Positions 31,427 to 40,510 of a stretch of DNA of 45,092 bases are shown here, in pieces. Origin of the DNA: CAZJLN01 sp964540765 (GTDB taxonomy: Bacteria > Chloroflexota > Anaerolineae > Anaerolineales > Anaerolineaceae); contig CAZINW010000017.1 of assembly GCA_964540765.1 (NCBI GenBank), positions 1-45,092 on the forward strand, written 5' to 3'. The stretch's first letter is position 1. Each line of letters opens with the position of its first letter. The notes beneath the pieces were generated by a model. The model saw only the letters and a list, made by a program, of their open reading frames with translations, had not been told where the DNA came from and did no database searches. The translations under genes and the position numbers were made by a program.

Positions 31427-32164
31427 CTAATGACTGTCTTTCCCCCTTCTAACGACAAGCCTCCACCAGAGTTGAGCTAATTGTCTGCCAGTTCTCCACA
31501 GGTGTTTCCAGTTAAAGAACTGCGACTTGCCATAGGAACGATGAAAATGATTGACAGGCACCTCGGCAAAGACATAGCCTGCATCCTGAAACTTCTTTAC
31601 CATCTCAACGCAGATTGTACCGGTCTTGCTTTCAAGTTGAACCTGATTAAAAATCTCGCGTCGGATCAGCCGAAAATCACAGTCGACATCCCGCAGTTTA
31701 AACCCAAAGGCGAATTTTGCCAGGTGATGGTAAACGCGCCCGATTACCACCCTGATGAATGGATCATGCCTTGTGATCTTGTAGCCATTGACCACATCCA
31801 CGCCTTCCTTTAAGGCATCCACCAGCAAGATCAGCTCAAGGGGGTTGTATTGTCCATCCCCATCGGTATAAAAAATCCAATCCTTGCTGGCCGCTGCAAA
31901 ACCACTGCGCAGCGCGCTGCCATATCCCTGGTTCTCCTCATGGTGAATCACATGCAACTCGGGGTATTGGCTTGCCAGTTCATCCAGCACAGTCCTGGTG
32001 TAATCCCTGCTGCCATCATTGGTGACAATCACCTCATAATCATCAGTGACCTGGCGCAAAGCTATCAAGGCAGTCAGGACCATGCTGGGTATGGTACCGC
32101 CATCATTATAAGCAGGAAAAACAGCACTGATACTTGAAACTTTCGAAACTGGGTTAGTATTCAT
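31427..32164 (-). CDS. Family 2 glycosyltransferase, polyprenyl-phosphate sugar synthase-like
   Basis: 245 aa, cytoplasmic GT-A fold. The N-terminus ISAVFPAYNDGGTIPSMVLTAL, acidic motif VTNDGSRD, ENQGYGSALRSGF and metal-binding IFYTDGDGQYNP are typical of dolichol-/undecaprenyl-phosphate mannose or glucose synthases (GtrB/DPM1). C-terminal membrane helices of GtrB are missing, as in DPM1-like short forms. The next gene downstream in transcription is none; upstream lie gtrA and two polytopic transferases on the same strand. It would load a sugar from GDP-mannose or UDP-glucose onto the lipid carrier. The sugar is inferred only. Confidence 0.88.
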   Translation of the reverse strand: MNTNPVSKVSSISAVFPAYNDGGTIPSMVLTALIALRQVTDDYEVIVTNDGSRDYTRTVLDELASQYPELHVIHHEENQGYGSALRSGFAAASKDWIFYTDGDGQYNPLELILLVDALKEGVDVVNGYKITRHDPFIRVVIGRVYHHLAKFAFGFKLRDVDCDFRLIRREIFNQVQLESKTGTICVEMVKKFQDAGYVFAEVPVNHFHRSYGKSQFFNWKHLWRTGRQLAQLWWRLVVRRGKDSH

Positions 32165-32215
32165 CCGTCACCTGTGATCCATTGCCAGGTCTTATCGCTT
32201 CGTTTGGTTGCATCG

Positions 32216-32671
32216 TTATTCCTGCTTCTCCTGATGCCTGCCTGGCAATTGAAATTTCTTAAAGACGAAGATCGAATTCAGCAGGTAGGATAGCAAGGCA
32301 ATTGGCAGCGTTGTAATTGCCCCGGCAATCAACATATCCATGTGCAGCAATTCGAGACCTCGCAGGCATAGTAGGTTGACCAGGTAGGTCACCAGGTAAA
32401 CCATGAAAAATTTCAGGATAAGCTTGTTCTCCTTGTTATTAAACACGATCCTGCCAGTGGTAAAGAAGTTAAATATGATCCCTAGTATCGTTGAAACCAA
32501 TGAAGCAATGCTGTAATGAACATTCAATAAGATCAAGAGGGCATAGACCAGGTAGCTGAAGAGTGTATTTATGGCACCAATCACGAGAAACCGCACAAAG
32601 CGGATGCTCCACACCCGCTTGATGAATTCATACAGGCGTGACTTCAGAGATGGTTTCGCAGGTTGTTCCAT
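32216..32671 (-). CDS. GtrA family membrane protein
   Basis: 151 aa with four membrane helices (FVRFLVIGAINTLFSYLVYALLILL; IASLVSTILGIIFNFFTTGRIVF; FFMVYLVTYLVNLLCL; ITTLPIALLSYLLNSIFVF). GtrA proteins are thought to flip lipid-linked sugars across the membrane. The start MEQPAKPSLKSRL is preferred because the family normally begins with a short basic leader. An upstream ATG at 32746 would add a cysteine-rich 25-residue stretch. It sits between the GT2 gene and the GT39-like genes, as expected for a Gtr-type set. Confidence 0.85.
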   Translation of the reverse strand: MEQPAKPSLKSRLYEFIKRVWSIRFVRFLVIGAINTLFSYLVYALLILLNVHYSIASLVSTILGIIFNFFTTGRIVFNNKENKLILKFFMVYLVTYLVNLLCLRGLELLHMDMLIAGAITTLPIALLSYLLNSIFVFKKFQLPGRHQEKQE

Positions 32672-32757
32672 GTCAAATCTCTCAGGCACCAATGGCGTGC
32701 AATTTTCCTTGTGGCAATTCACTCCGCAAATATTATCACAATACAATCATCATGGGG

Positions 32758-34359
32758 TTACTGACAGGTAGTCGGGTCAAAATAAACCTGGCAAAAATCA
32801 TCACGGATGTAAAGCAGGGCAGTCTCATTTCTGAAGAGCAGGTGATAGCCTTCTATTTTGCCCTCATTGGCATCACGGTAAAAAGCCTGATTCTGCGCAA
32901 ATGCTTCTGGATCGATGCCGGTCGCGGATGGATTGAGATAGTCCAGTATGCGCTGATAAGAAAGCATCAAAACATCAAAGTCTCTGCTATTAATGAATTC
33001 GTAATCCAGAAGGTCAAACGAGGTTTCTGCAACCCAATTTTCTGTCTCTGGCAAGTATAAACGATAGTCATAATAGGCATACACAGGGTCTGGCGCAATG
33101 GGTTCAAGTTGTTCCATCGCCAGGTTGTAAAAGGCAATTTCTTTGTTATCTTTCTCACGATTCGTGCGGTCAATAAACAGTTGCGTGGACTGCTTGACAA
33201 ACAAAACCATTTGGATGCCAACAATCGCTAACAGAAGAATTCTGGTGATTTGTTGTATTCGCTTACTGCCCCACTCCTTTTTGTTTGCCGGCAACAATAA
33301 TACCAGGTTTGAAAAAAGTGGAATGGCAACTGGCAGCCAATATTGATATTTGAAATGTGAAAAATAAAGCAGCGAAAGGGTCATGGGGATGAACCAGGTC
33401 AGGATCAGCGCATGCAAGAAACGTGTTTCCTTTTTCCAAATGCCCCATATTGTCACACCGATGGCAGTGATCAGAAAAATGGCTTCACCATAATACTGAT
33501 GCATCAATGGCCAGGCGCCTTTCAACCCCTTTTCATAAATAATGCCATACCCTTCCGAGAGCAAAAGCGTTTGTTTTTGGACAATATTAAAATATAAGGT
33601 TCTATCCCCTTTTAGCAATAAGAAGGGGTTTGAAATAACAAAGCTGACAAACATGATAACAATGAAGGCTATTGATTTGAGAATTGCTTTCTTCCAACTG
33701 ATTTCCTTTTTAAAAATACCCCATATGACCGTCATTCCAACCGCTAGAAAAAAGTAAGCCCCTACCAGTTTCGTTGCAATGAGTACGCCACAAACAACCG
33801 CTGCAAGAAAAAAACTCAAACCAAATTTGCGATCGTCACGCCACAAGAAATAGATCACAAGGGTTGAGAGGAGCAGTACAAGCCCATCCGGATGCCACCA
33901 GAATCCGTTCTGAACTAAACCTGGTACTGCCAGTAATAATACGAACAAGACGATCGAGCGATAGGTCTTAAAGCGATCCTGCATATACACCAGGATCAGT
34001 AAAGCCAACAGCATTGGCAAAACGCTGATGATCTGACGCAAGCTTAACATCACCAATGATAAATTTTGGGCTTGATTGAACCATTGCAGAATTAATAAGA
34101 CAAAAGCTGAAGAGCCAAAGTGCGGAAAACCATAAAAATAATATTGGTAAGCGAAAAAATAATAAACAAATTGCTTCAAACTCTCTTTTGGAGAAATCAT
34201 CTTTTGGATCACCGGGATTGTGATCCCTTCGTCTGGTTCAAACATGGAAATCTTGGCAATATTGCCTGAAGCTTTGGAGTTGGGTATGGCAAAGAGGATC
34301 AAAACAATGGAAGATATTAATATGAGCGTAATAAAGATCCAGTTCGTATGTTTTCGCAT
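32758..34359 (-). CDS. Polytopic GT39/ArnT-like glycosyltransferase
   Basis: 533 aa with an N-terminal anchor and about ten membrane helices. The first extracytoplasmic loop has the acidic pair in FEPDEGITIPVIQKM, which in GT-C enzymes such as protein O-mannosyltransferases contacts the lipid-phosphate sugar. A soluble C-terminal domain (about 400-533) ends YFDPTTCQ. It would transfer a sugar from polyprenyl phosphate to a surface acceptor. It lies just before gtrA with no gap to speak of (86 bases to the chosen gtrA start). The acceptor is unknown. Confidence 0.8.
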   Translation of the reverse strand: MRKHTNWIFITLILISSIVLILFAIPNSKASGNIAKISMFEPDEGITIPVIQKMISPKESLKQFVYYFFAYQYYFYGFPHFGSSAFVLLILQWFNQAQNLSLVMLSLRQIISVLPMLLALLILVYMQDRFKTYRSIVLFVLLLAVPGLVQNGFWWHPDGLVLLLSTLVIYFLWRDDRKFGLSFFLAAVVCGVLIATKLVGAYFFLAVGMTVIWGIFKKEISWKKAILKSIAFIVIMFVSFVISNPFLLLKGDRTLYFNIVQKQTLLLSEGYGIIYEKGLKGAWPLMHQYYGEAIFLITAIGVTIWGIWKKETRFLHALILTWFIPMTLSLLYFSHFKYQYWLPVAIPLFSNLVLLLPANKKEWGSKRIQQITRILLLAIVGIQMVLFVKQSTQLFIDRTNREKDNKEIAFYNLAMEQLEPIAPDPVYAYYDYRLYLPETENWVAETSFDLLDYEFINSRDFDVLMLSYQRILDYLNPSATGIDPEAFAQNQAFYRDANEGKIEGYHLLFRNETALLYIRDDFCQVYFDPTTCQ

Positions 34360-34409
34360 ATCAAAAATTATATCAGAAGTTGATATTGGCTCTGCTCATA
34401 ATTATTGAA

Positions 34410-34443
34410 ATGCTCATTGAGCTTGTTGATTGGAATTGAGCAT
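34410..34443. repeat. Inverted repeat between the two GT39-like genes
   Basis: ATGCTCA (34410-34416) with TGAGCAT (34437-34443), downstream of the 598-aa transferase gene. A possible weak transcription end; no T-run. Confidence 0.3.
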
Positions 34444-34453
34444 CCCCTGTTAG

Positions 34454-36250
34454 TTATTTCTCAGCCAGTTGGTAGACCTCCACATGATCAATTCGGTCAA
34501 TGTATTCATAATTTTGACAAGCAAAATGAATGGTTTTATCAAGATAGGTGCCATCATTAGGATGAGCCGCAAGGCATTCTTCTTTTGTCCTGCCATCTAT
34601 GAAAGGATAATCCGGATTTCTCATGTCTAAAATAAATAAAGGAGGATTGGTTGTGATATCAGTATAGAGGGCCTTTTGCGCTTCATCCTTAAGTGGCGAG
34701 TCATAATAAGCCGGATCAACATAGGAGTAACGCGATGGAGCGGAACGGTCTGCCAGGTAGTTGATCCCTGAATCCATTGCCCAGACCATCAAAGTATCAT
34801 CCTCTTCTGAATGCTCGCGTACATATTTGATCACTTCCCGGTATGGATTGTATAAGTATGGACCGCCCAATCCTTTGATCACCTTTTGCACCGGTCCGAT
34901 CGCTCCCAACACAAAAAGACCGATTAAGATGACTGATTTCATCCTGCGCCATGGCTGACCTGTGACTCTCTCATTAAGATACAGCACGATCCCATAAAAG
35001 AGCAGAAACTGTGCAGGATAAAAAGTGATGAAATAATGGTTGTAATTGCGCCCTGAGGCTATGACCAAAAACAGAACGATGGGTAGATCGATCAAACCCA
35101 ATAAATATGGTTCTGAAAGCAGAGAGGGTGCATTCTTTTCATGTTTCGTTTGGACTTCATCCTCGTACAAAGCGGGCTTTTGATCAGGGTGTTTTATCAA
35201 TATTTTTGGCGAAGTAATGAGGTACAGGATAAAGAATATCACCCCAAGAGTTAACACCGTTGTCTCAATAACGCCCAAACCAGGACTACTGATGAATTGA
35301 CCTAAAATCAATAATCCTGCGAAGAAAAATCCCATGAAGAGAAGAATTAGCCTGCCTTTGCGTGTGGTGAAAAACTTGATGATTTTTGAAAAATTCGTGA
35401 TCAGCAGATGGCAAATCCCAAAGAACCAAACAATAAGCATCATCACAGAGAAAGGGTTTTTACCGATCACTTTGAAAAGATTTAAAAACGCTTCAATCCT
35501 TTCATAAAGGTCAAGATCAGAATATGCAAAGTTGAAAACATAGGCGGTTTCCCACCATGCTGCAACGGCTCCATTCATCCACATGATCAGGACGACCAGC
35601 AGATTGGTTAGCAAGAATCCGCATCCCATATAAAACAGCAGCTTAATGTTTTTCCATTTATTATGAAAGATCATCCCCAACAAGATAAAAATGACGATGG
35701 CTGCAGAGACGTCAATATAGGTTTGCTTGATGTTAAAAACAATGCCAGTAAGAATACCCATCAAAAAGTACGGGAGCTGGTTTTTCTCATTATTCCTCAT
35801 CTTTAGGAATATAAAAATGATCAAAGCTTGGAACAGGAGCGCATACTCTTCAGTAAAATTGCCGCTCATATACTGATAAGCAGCTAAAAACACGGCTGCA
35901 GTGATCAGGAAGCTTGAAAGCGGTCTTAGTTTTTCTCGCAGTGTTTTATAACTGATCAAGAGGGTGAAGAAGAGAAAAGCCACTTCCAATCCCCATATGC
36001 CCCAGGCAGATCCTCCCCCAAGTAATAAGCCCAATGCGTTGACATAAAAAATGAAGGGAGGTTTATGCTCCCAAACATCCACATAAATGGTTTTCCCTTT
36101 TAATAGCTCTGATCCAATATAAAGATAGATTCCGGAATCACGATGCGGGATCTCCATGGCATAAGGGTAAAAGTAGAATGCAGACAACACAGTCAGCAAC
36201 AATAAGGCAGCTAATAAGATGAAGTCAAATTTGGATAATTTCTTTTGCAT
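34454..36250 (-). CDS. Second polytopic GT39-like glycosyltransferase
   Basis: 598 aa, ten or more membrane helices. The N-terminal pattern IPHRDSGIYLYIGSELLKGKTIYVDVWEHKPPFIFYVNALG is typical of the GT39/PMT_2 family, with Asp in the first periplasmic loop and the conserved HKPP. The C-terminal soluble domain (about 470-598) contains EDDTLMVWAMDSGINYLADRSAPSRYSY. It is the first gene in the GT set. Divergent from the SDR gene at 36569. Substrate sugar and acceptor unknown. Confidence 0.82.
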   Translation of the reverse strand: MQKKLSKFDFILLAALLLLTVLSAFYFYPYAMEIPHRDSGIYLYIGSELLKGKTIYVDVWEHKPPFIFYVNALGLLLGGGSAWGIWGLEVAFLFFTLLISYKTLREKLRPLSSFLITAAVFLAAYQYMSGNFTEEYALLFQALIIFIFLKMRNNEKNQLPYFLMGILTGIVFNIKQTYIDVSAAIVIFILLGMIFHNKWKNIKLLFYMGCGFLLTNLLVVLIMWMNGAVAAWWETAYVFNFAYSDLDLYERIEAFLNLFKVIGKNPFSVMMLIVWFFGICHLLITNFSKIIKFFTTRKGRLILLFMGFFFAGLLILGQFISSPGLGVIETTVLTLGVIFFILYLITSPKILIKHPDQKPALYEDEVQTKHEKNAPSLLSEPYLLGLIDLPIVLFLVIASGRNYNHYFITFYPAQFLLFYGIVLYLNERVTGQPWRRMKSVILIGLFVLGAIGPVQKVIKGLGGPYLYNPYREVIKYVREHSEEDDTLMVWAMDSGINYLADRSAPSRYSYVDPAYYDSPLKDEAQKALYTDITTNPPLFILDMRNPDYPFIDGRTKEECLAAHPNDGTYLDKTIHFACQNYEYIDRIDHVEVYQLAEK

Positions 36251-36568
36251 GGATATATCCCGGATAATCTGATCGGTCTTCCCGCTTTACCAAAATAATC
36301 AAACCTGCTCTTGCGTCATATCAAATTTTCGTTGTGGTTTTATCTAGGCTTAGCAATACCGCATATTTGAGCCAAAACGATTGTATCATTAAAGAGTGTC
36401 CTGGCACCGCCGACAGCAAGCACTCAATGGTCTCTGGGATCAAAAGACTGGGCAGGCAGATTTCATATTTGACCTTCTCCCTTTTATTTATTTCTTTGGT
36501 ATGATAATGATATTATGAAGATTTTTTCTGTGGATCAAATATATCTTTTCGTTTTATGGACTTAACCT
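36251..36568. other. 318-bp divergent spacer
   Basis: Between the GT39-like gene (-) and the SDR gene (+). A candidate extended -10, TGGTATGAT (36497-36505), lies on the + strand without a good -35. An isolated TTGACC occurs at 36469-36474, too far away. Nothing else is seen. Confidence 0.4.
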
Positions 36569-37558
36569 ATGGATGATACACACTTCAATAGCAAAAAAGT
36601 CTTGATCACTGGTGGGCTTGGCTTCATCGGTTCGAATTTGGCGATTCGCCTCGTTGCTCTGGGTGCAGATGTAACCCTGGTTGACAGCCTCATCCCGCAG
36701 TATGGTGGCAATCTCTGGAACATCGACCCGATCAAAGCCCAGGTGCGTGTGAACATATCGGACGTACGCGACCAATATTCCATGAAATACCTGATCGAAG
36801 GACAGGACTACCTCTTTAATCTCGCCGGGCAGACCAGTCACATGGATTCGATGGAAGACCCCGAGGCTGACCTGGAAATCAATGCACATGCTCAGCTAAA
36901 AATATTGGAAGCCTGCCGGCATTACAACCCTGCCGTCAAACTGGTCTTTGCCAGCACACGCCAGGTTTACGGCAAACCCATTTCCCTTCCAGTCAATGAG
37001 TCCCACCCGCTTTGCCCTGTTGACGTCAATGGCATCAACAAGTTGGCAGGGGAACAATATCACATTGTTTATAACAATGTCTACGGCATCCGTGCTTCCA
37101 TATTACGGTTGACCAACACGTATGGACCGCGTATGCGTGTCAAGGACGCCCGTCAAACCTTTTTAGGGATCTGGATCCGCCGTCTGCTTGAAGGTCATCC
37201 AATTTCAATCTTTGGGGATGGTACCCAGATGCGCGATTTTAACTATGTTGAGGATGTTGTTGATGCGCTTTTACTGGCTGCAAGCACAGAAATGGCCAAT
37301 GGCGAAATTTACAATCTCGGCTCGGACGAAACCCACTCCCTGACTGAAACCGCTGATTTGTTGGTAAAGGTTTTTGAAGGCGGTCAATACCAATACATCC
37401 CCTTCCCTGAAAATCGTAAAGTCATCGATATCGGAGACTATTGCGGCGACACTACAAAAATCAAAGGACATCTTGGCTGGTCACCAAAGACGTCTCTTGA
37501 GGAAGGTCTCAGGCAGACCTTGAGCTTTTATCGGCAATATCATGAACATTACTGGTAA
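36569..37558 (+). CDS. NAD-dependent epimerase/dehydratase (extended SDR), catalytic Tyr replaced by Asn
   Basis: 329 aa, nucleotide-sugar epimerase/dehydratase family. The Rossmann motif is GGLGFIG (15-21), with NLAGQTSH and ASTRQVYG. The YxxxK catalytic motif reads N154-GIN-K158 (VDVNGINKLAGEQYH), so the usual tyrosine is absent. The downstream RLTNTYGPRMRVKDARQTF and FGDGTQMRDFNYVEDVVDALLLA are typical. The Tyr loss implies a different acid/base residue or a non-classical role. No strong ribosome site is seen before the ATG. It is directly followed by a DegT aminotransferase after 8 bases, so the pair likely makes an amino-sugar nucleotide for the surface glycan. Confidence 0.88.
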   Translation: MDDTHFNSKKVLITGGLGFIGSNLAIRLVALGADVTLVDSLIPQYGGNLWNIDPIKAQVRVNISDVRDQYSMKYLIEGQDYLFNLAGQTSHMDSMEDPEADLEINAHAQLKILEACRHYNPAVKLVFASTRQVYGKPISLPVNESHPLCPVDVNGINKLAGEQYHIVYNNVYGIRASILRLTNTYGPRMRVKDARQTFLGIWIRRLLEGHPISIFGDGTQMRDFNYVEDVVDALLLAASTEMANGEIYNLGSDETHSLTETADLLVKVFEGGQYQYIPFPENRKVIDIGDYCGDTTKIKGHLGWSPKTSLEEGLRQTLSFYRQYHEHYW

Positions 37559-37566
37559 GGAGTCAT

Positions 37567-38682
37567 ATGGACGCATCCTTCATCCCTGCTGCAAATCCCG
37601 CTGCCCAATACCATTCCCACCAGGCAGAAATCCAGCATGCCATTCTGGATGCCTTGGAGGGTGGTCAATATATCCTCGGCAAAACAGTGTGTGCGTTTGA
37701 AGAAGCATTTGCCCAATATTTAGGCTTGAAGGAATGCATTGGCGTGAACAGCGGTACCGATGCGCTCATACTGGCACTCAAAGCTCTCGATATCCGCCCG
37801 GGTGATGAGGTCATCACTGTGTCCCATACAGCCGTTGCCACAGTTGCAGCCGTTGAACTGGCTGGCGCCACTCCCGTCCTGGCGGATGTTGATCCCATCA
37901 CGCGCTGCATTGATCCTGATCGTATTCCTGCCTTGATAAGTGAAAGAACCAAAGCCATCATCCCTGTTCATCTTTACGGGCAGCCAGCCAACATGGCAGA
38001 AATCATGCCGATTGCCAGGCAGAACAACCTGTGGGTGATTGAAGATTGTGCCCAGGCACATGGTGCTGAAATTAATGGTCAAAAGGTGGGTACCTTTGGC
38101 GATCTTGCCTGCTTCAGTTTTTACCCAACCAAGAACCTCAGTGCGATTGGCGATGGTGGGGCTGTGGCAACGAATTCATTCGAAATTGCCGAAAGATTGC
38201 GCTGGATCCGTGAATACGGCTGGAAGGAGCGTTACATCAGTCATTTACCAGGGATGAATACGCGCCTGGATGAGATTCAGGCTGCCATTCTGGGTGTCAA
38301 GCTCCAATACCTGGATGCGGATAACCAGCGCCGCATTGAGTTGGCTCAGCAATATCGCCAGGAATTGTCTGGATCAGGGGTTGCTTTGCCTGAACCTGTT
38401 GCAGGAACAAAGCATGTCATGCACCTTTTTGTCATCGAGCATGAGCAGCGCCAGGGTTTGCGCCAATACCTGGCTGAAGCAGGTATTGGCACTGGAATTC
38501 ATTATCCTCAGGCGGTCCACCAACAGCCTGCCTATCTGGAAAGACTCCAGGGCTGGCAATCCCTGCCGGTAACTGAAAGACTTGTCGGGCGTGTCCTCAG
38601 CCTGCCCATGTATCCTGAGCTTAAACCCTTCCAGGTGACGCACATATGCCAGCTCATTAAAACCTGGCTTGAGAAAAACTGA
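37567..38682 (+). CDS. DegT/DnrJ/EryC1/StrS family aminotransferase
   Basis: 371 aa, PLP-dependent sugar aminotransferase acting on nucleotide-linked keto sugars. The PLP lysine K189 lies in FSFYPTKNLSAIGDGGA, with NSGTDALILAL, PVHLYGQPA and EDCAQAHGA as cofactor-site motifs. GMNTRLDEIQAAIL matches the family. An AAGGAG site lies just before the ATG, 8 bases after the SDR stop, so the two are co-transcribed. It usually works after a 4,6-dehydratase/3-keto sugar enzyme. The specific amino sugar cannot be told. Confidence 0.93.
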   Translation: MDASFIPAANPAAQYHSHQAEIQHAILDALEGGQYILGKTVCAFEEAFAQYLGLKECIGVNSGTDALILALKALDIRPGDEVITVSHTAVATVAAVELAGATPVLADVDPITRCIDPDRIPALISERTKAIIPVHLYGQPANMAEIMPIARQNNLWVIEDCAQAHGAEINGQKVGTFGDLACFSFYPTKNLSAIGDGGAVATNSFEIAERLRWIREYGWKERYISHLPGMNTRLDEIQAAILGVKLQYLDADNQRRIELAQQYRQELSGSGVALPEPVAGTKHVMHLFVIEHEQRQGLRQYLAEAGIGTGIHYPQAVHQQPAYLERLQGWQSLPVTERLVGRVLSLPMYPELKPFQVTHICQLIKTWLEKN

Positions 38683-38814
38683 TAAGGTGAAATTGATATT
38701 ATGGTAGGTTGGCTGAAGGGGGAGATGACAAAACTAGGTACTTTTTTCGCATACCGCTCAACCCCCGCATCCTAACTTTGTTTACGTTGAGTTTCCGTTT
38801 CTTGAATCAATACT

Positions 38815-38847
38815 ACAAACACCCTGGACTTGAAACAGGGCGTTTGT
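38815..38847. terminator. Bidirectional hairpin between degT-like gene and bacterioferritin
   Basis: ACAAAC-A-CCCTG (38815-38826) pairs with CAGGG-C-GTTTGT (38836-38847), with one mismatch and a 9-base loop, between convergent genes. T-runs are short on both sides. Confidence 0.5.
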
Positions 38848-38906
38848 AAATATTGAAAGGCAAATCGTTCTCAAGGAAAAATGAAATGCCCTCCCTTTGT
38901 CGACGA

Positions 38907-39374
38907 TCAGTCTGCCTGCCGCAGCAGGTAATTCTGGATCCCCATCTGGGCGATCTGATCCATTTGCGACTCAATCCAATCGATGTGTGCTTCCTCATCT
39001 TTTAAGATGGATCCAAGCATTTCGCGTGTGCCATTATCATTGAGTTCAACTGCAAGGGTTATCGCTTTGTTGTACTCTTTGATGGCGCCATCTTCAGCAG
39101 CATGGTCATTTTGCAGCGCTTTTTCAACATCCGCCCCGATGTGTATGGGGTTCAACTGGCTGACAACGGGGGTGCCTTCCAGGAAAAGAATGCGGCCGAT
39201 GTGCCTTTCTGCATGCTTCATTTCATCGATGGCACGTTTTTCGATCACCTCAGCCAGCTCTTTGTAATTCCAATTGGCAGCCATCTCTGCATGCACCATG
39301 TATTGGCTGATCGCAGTCAACTCATCTGCCAGCAGAAAATTCAATGCATCTAGTACTTTTTCATTACCTTTCAT
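38907..39374 (-). CDS. bfr: Bacterioferritin
   Basis: 155-aa iron-storage subunit forming a 24-mer cage. All ferroxidase ligands are present at canonical positions (E18, E51, H54, E94, E127, H130), as is the haem-ligand methionine M52 (RAIDEMKHAERH). It is thus a complete haem-binding Bfr. AAAGGAGG lies before the ATG (revealed by CCTCCTTT on the + strand). No Bfd ferredoxin is adjacent. It fits the redox/iron-stress profile of the rubredoxin fusion, but at a distance. Confidence 0.96.
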   Translation of the reverse strand: MKGNEKVLDALNFLLADELTAISQYMVHAEMAANWNYKELAEVIEKRAIDEMKHAERHIGRILFLEGTPVVSQLNPIHIGADVEKALQNDHAAEDGAIKEYNKAITLAVELNDNGTREMLGSILKDEEAHIDWIESQMDQIAQMGIQNYLLRQAD

Positions 39375-39442
39375 TTTGAGCCTCCTTTAGATTCTAAAAT
39401 TCACCAGTCTAAAATCCATTATACCCCTTTTGCCCCCAGAGC

Positions 39443-40276
39443 CTACTTAAGGCGGTAAAGGATGCCGATAGTGCCGGGACCAGAGTGGCTGCAAATGGTG
39501 GCACCTGCATTGGTCTCCAGCATTTCTTCAATGGGTGCCAGGGCCTTTAGTTGCTCACTGATGTACAGCGCGTCCTCGTGCACGCCGGTATGGGTGGTGA
39601 ATACCCGCCGCAGATCCACGTTGGGCAGGTCAGCTTTAAAGTCGTCCAGCATGGTGTTCAAGGCCTTCATGCGTGCACCGCGCACCTTGTGCCTGACGCT
39701 CATCGTCCCATCGGGCAGCACAAAGATGATCGGGCGGATCTGCAGCAGCGAGCCTGCCAATGCCTGCAAACCTGAACAACGCCCGCCCTTGTAAAGGTAG
39801 TCCATTGTATCCACCACAAACGAGGAGCGCACCTTGTCTGTATTTTCCCGCAGAAATGCAACAATCTCTTCTGCTGACGCGCCGGCATCGCGCATGTCTG
39901 CCGCTTTCAAAACCTGCAGCCCGATCCCGCTGGACAGATTCAAGGAATCCACCACGTGGATCTTCTTGGTACGGATTTCGTTGGCTGCCAACTGTGCAGT
40001 CGCCACAGTCGCGGAAAATTTGGATGAAATGCCAATGAAAATGATCTCATTGGGGGTTTCCTCAAATTTGGTAACAAACTCAGCCAATGATGGGGCTGAG
40101 GTTTTCGGTAATTGACCCGACTTTTTCACACGCTCGAACAACTCCTGCGTGGTGATATCCCCATCATGGATGTTCTCACCGTCAATGAATACCTGTAGGG
40201 GAATGACGTGGATATGATGGCGTTGGATCAGTTCCGGGCTGAGGTCAGCACAAGAGTCTGTGTAAATATCGATCAT
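39443..40276 (-). CDS. DegV family fatty-acid-binding protein
   Basis: 277 aa, cytoplasmic. DegV/FakB proteins bind a fatty acid and, with a FakA kinase, allow its phosphorylation. Family motifs are IYTDSCADLSPEL, the loop KTSAPSLAEF, GISSKFSATVATAQLA, VVDSLNLSSGIGLQVL, DYLYKGGRCS and a C-terminal SHSGPGTIGI. The length is normal. No FakA gene lies in the window, so its partner is elsewhere or absent. The ATG lacks a clear GGAGG, but GGAGGAATTAATTC precedes it on the - strand (from CCTCC at 40287). Confidence 0.92.
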   Translation of the reverse strand: MIDIYTDSCADLSPELIQRHHIHVIPLQVFIDGENIHDGDITTQELFERVKKSGQLPKTSAPSLAEFVTKFEETPNEIIFIGISSKFSATVATAQLAANEIRTKKIHVVDSLNLSSGIGLQVLKAADMRDAGASAEEIVAFLRENTDKVRSSFVVDTMDYLYKGGRCSGLQALAGSLLQIRPIIFVLPDGTMSVRHKVRGARMKALNTMLDDFKADLPNVDLRRVFTTHTGVHEDALYISEQLKALAPIEEMLETNAGATICSHSGPGTIGILYRLK

Positions 40277-40510
40277 GAATTAATTCCTCCAGTAATCTAT
40301 CAATAACAGTAAATAGTACGGCTGATTATATCATTCAGGTGTGAAGTGGTGCACGCAGTATTCTTACACAGCGTTATACACTTCTGTTATTCGCTGGATC
40401 GCATCAGGCTTTTAGAATGACCTCAATCTATTTCCAGCGCTGAGAAGATCATACAGTCCATGCCCTCTTGCGCAAACACTTTTTAGACCTTCACACCCAA
40501 AAAGCGTAGG

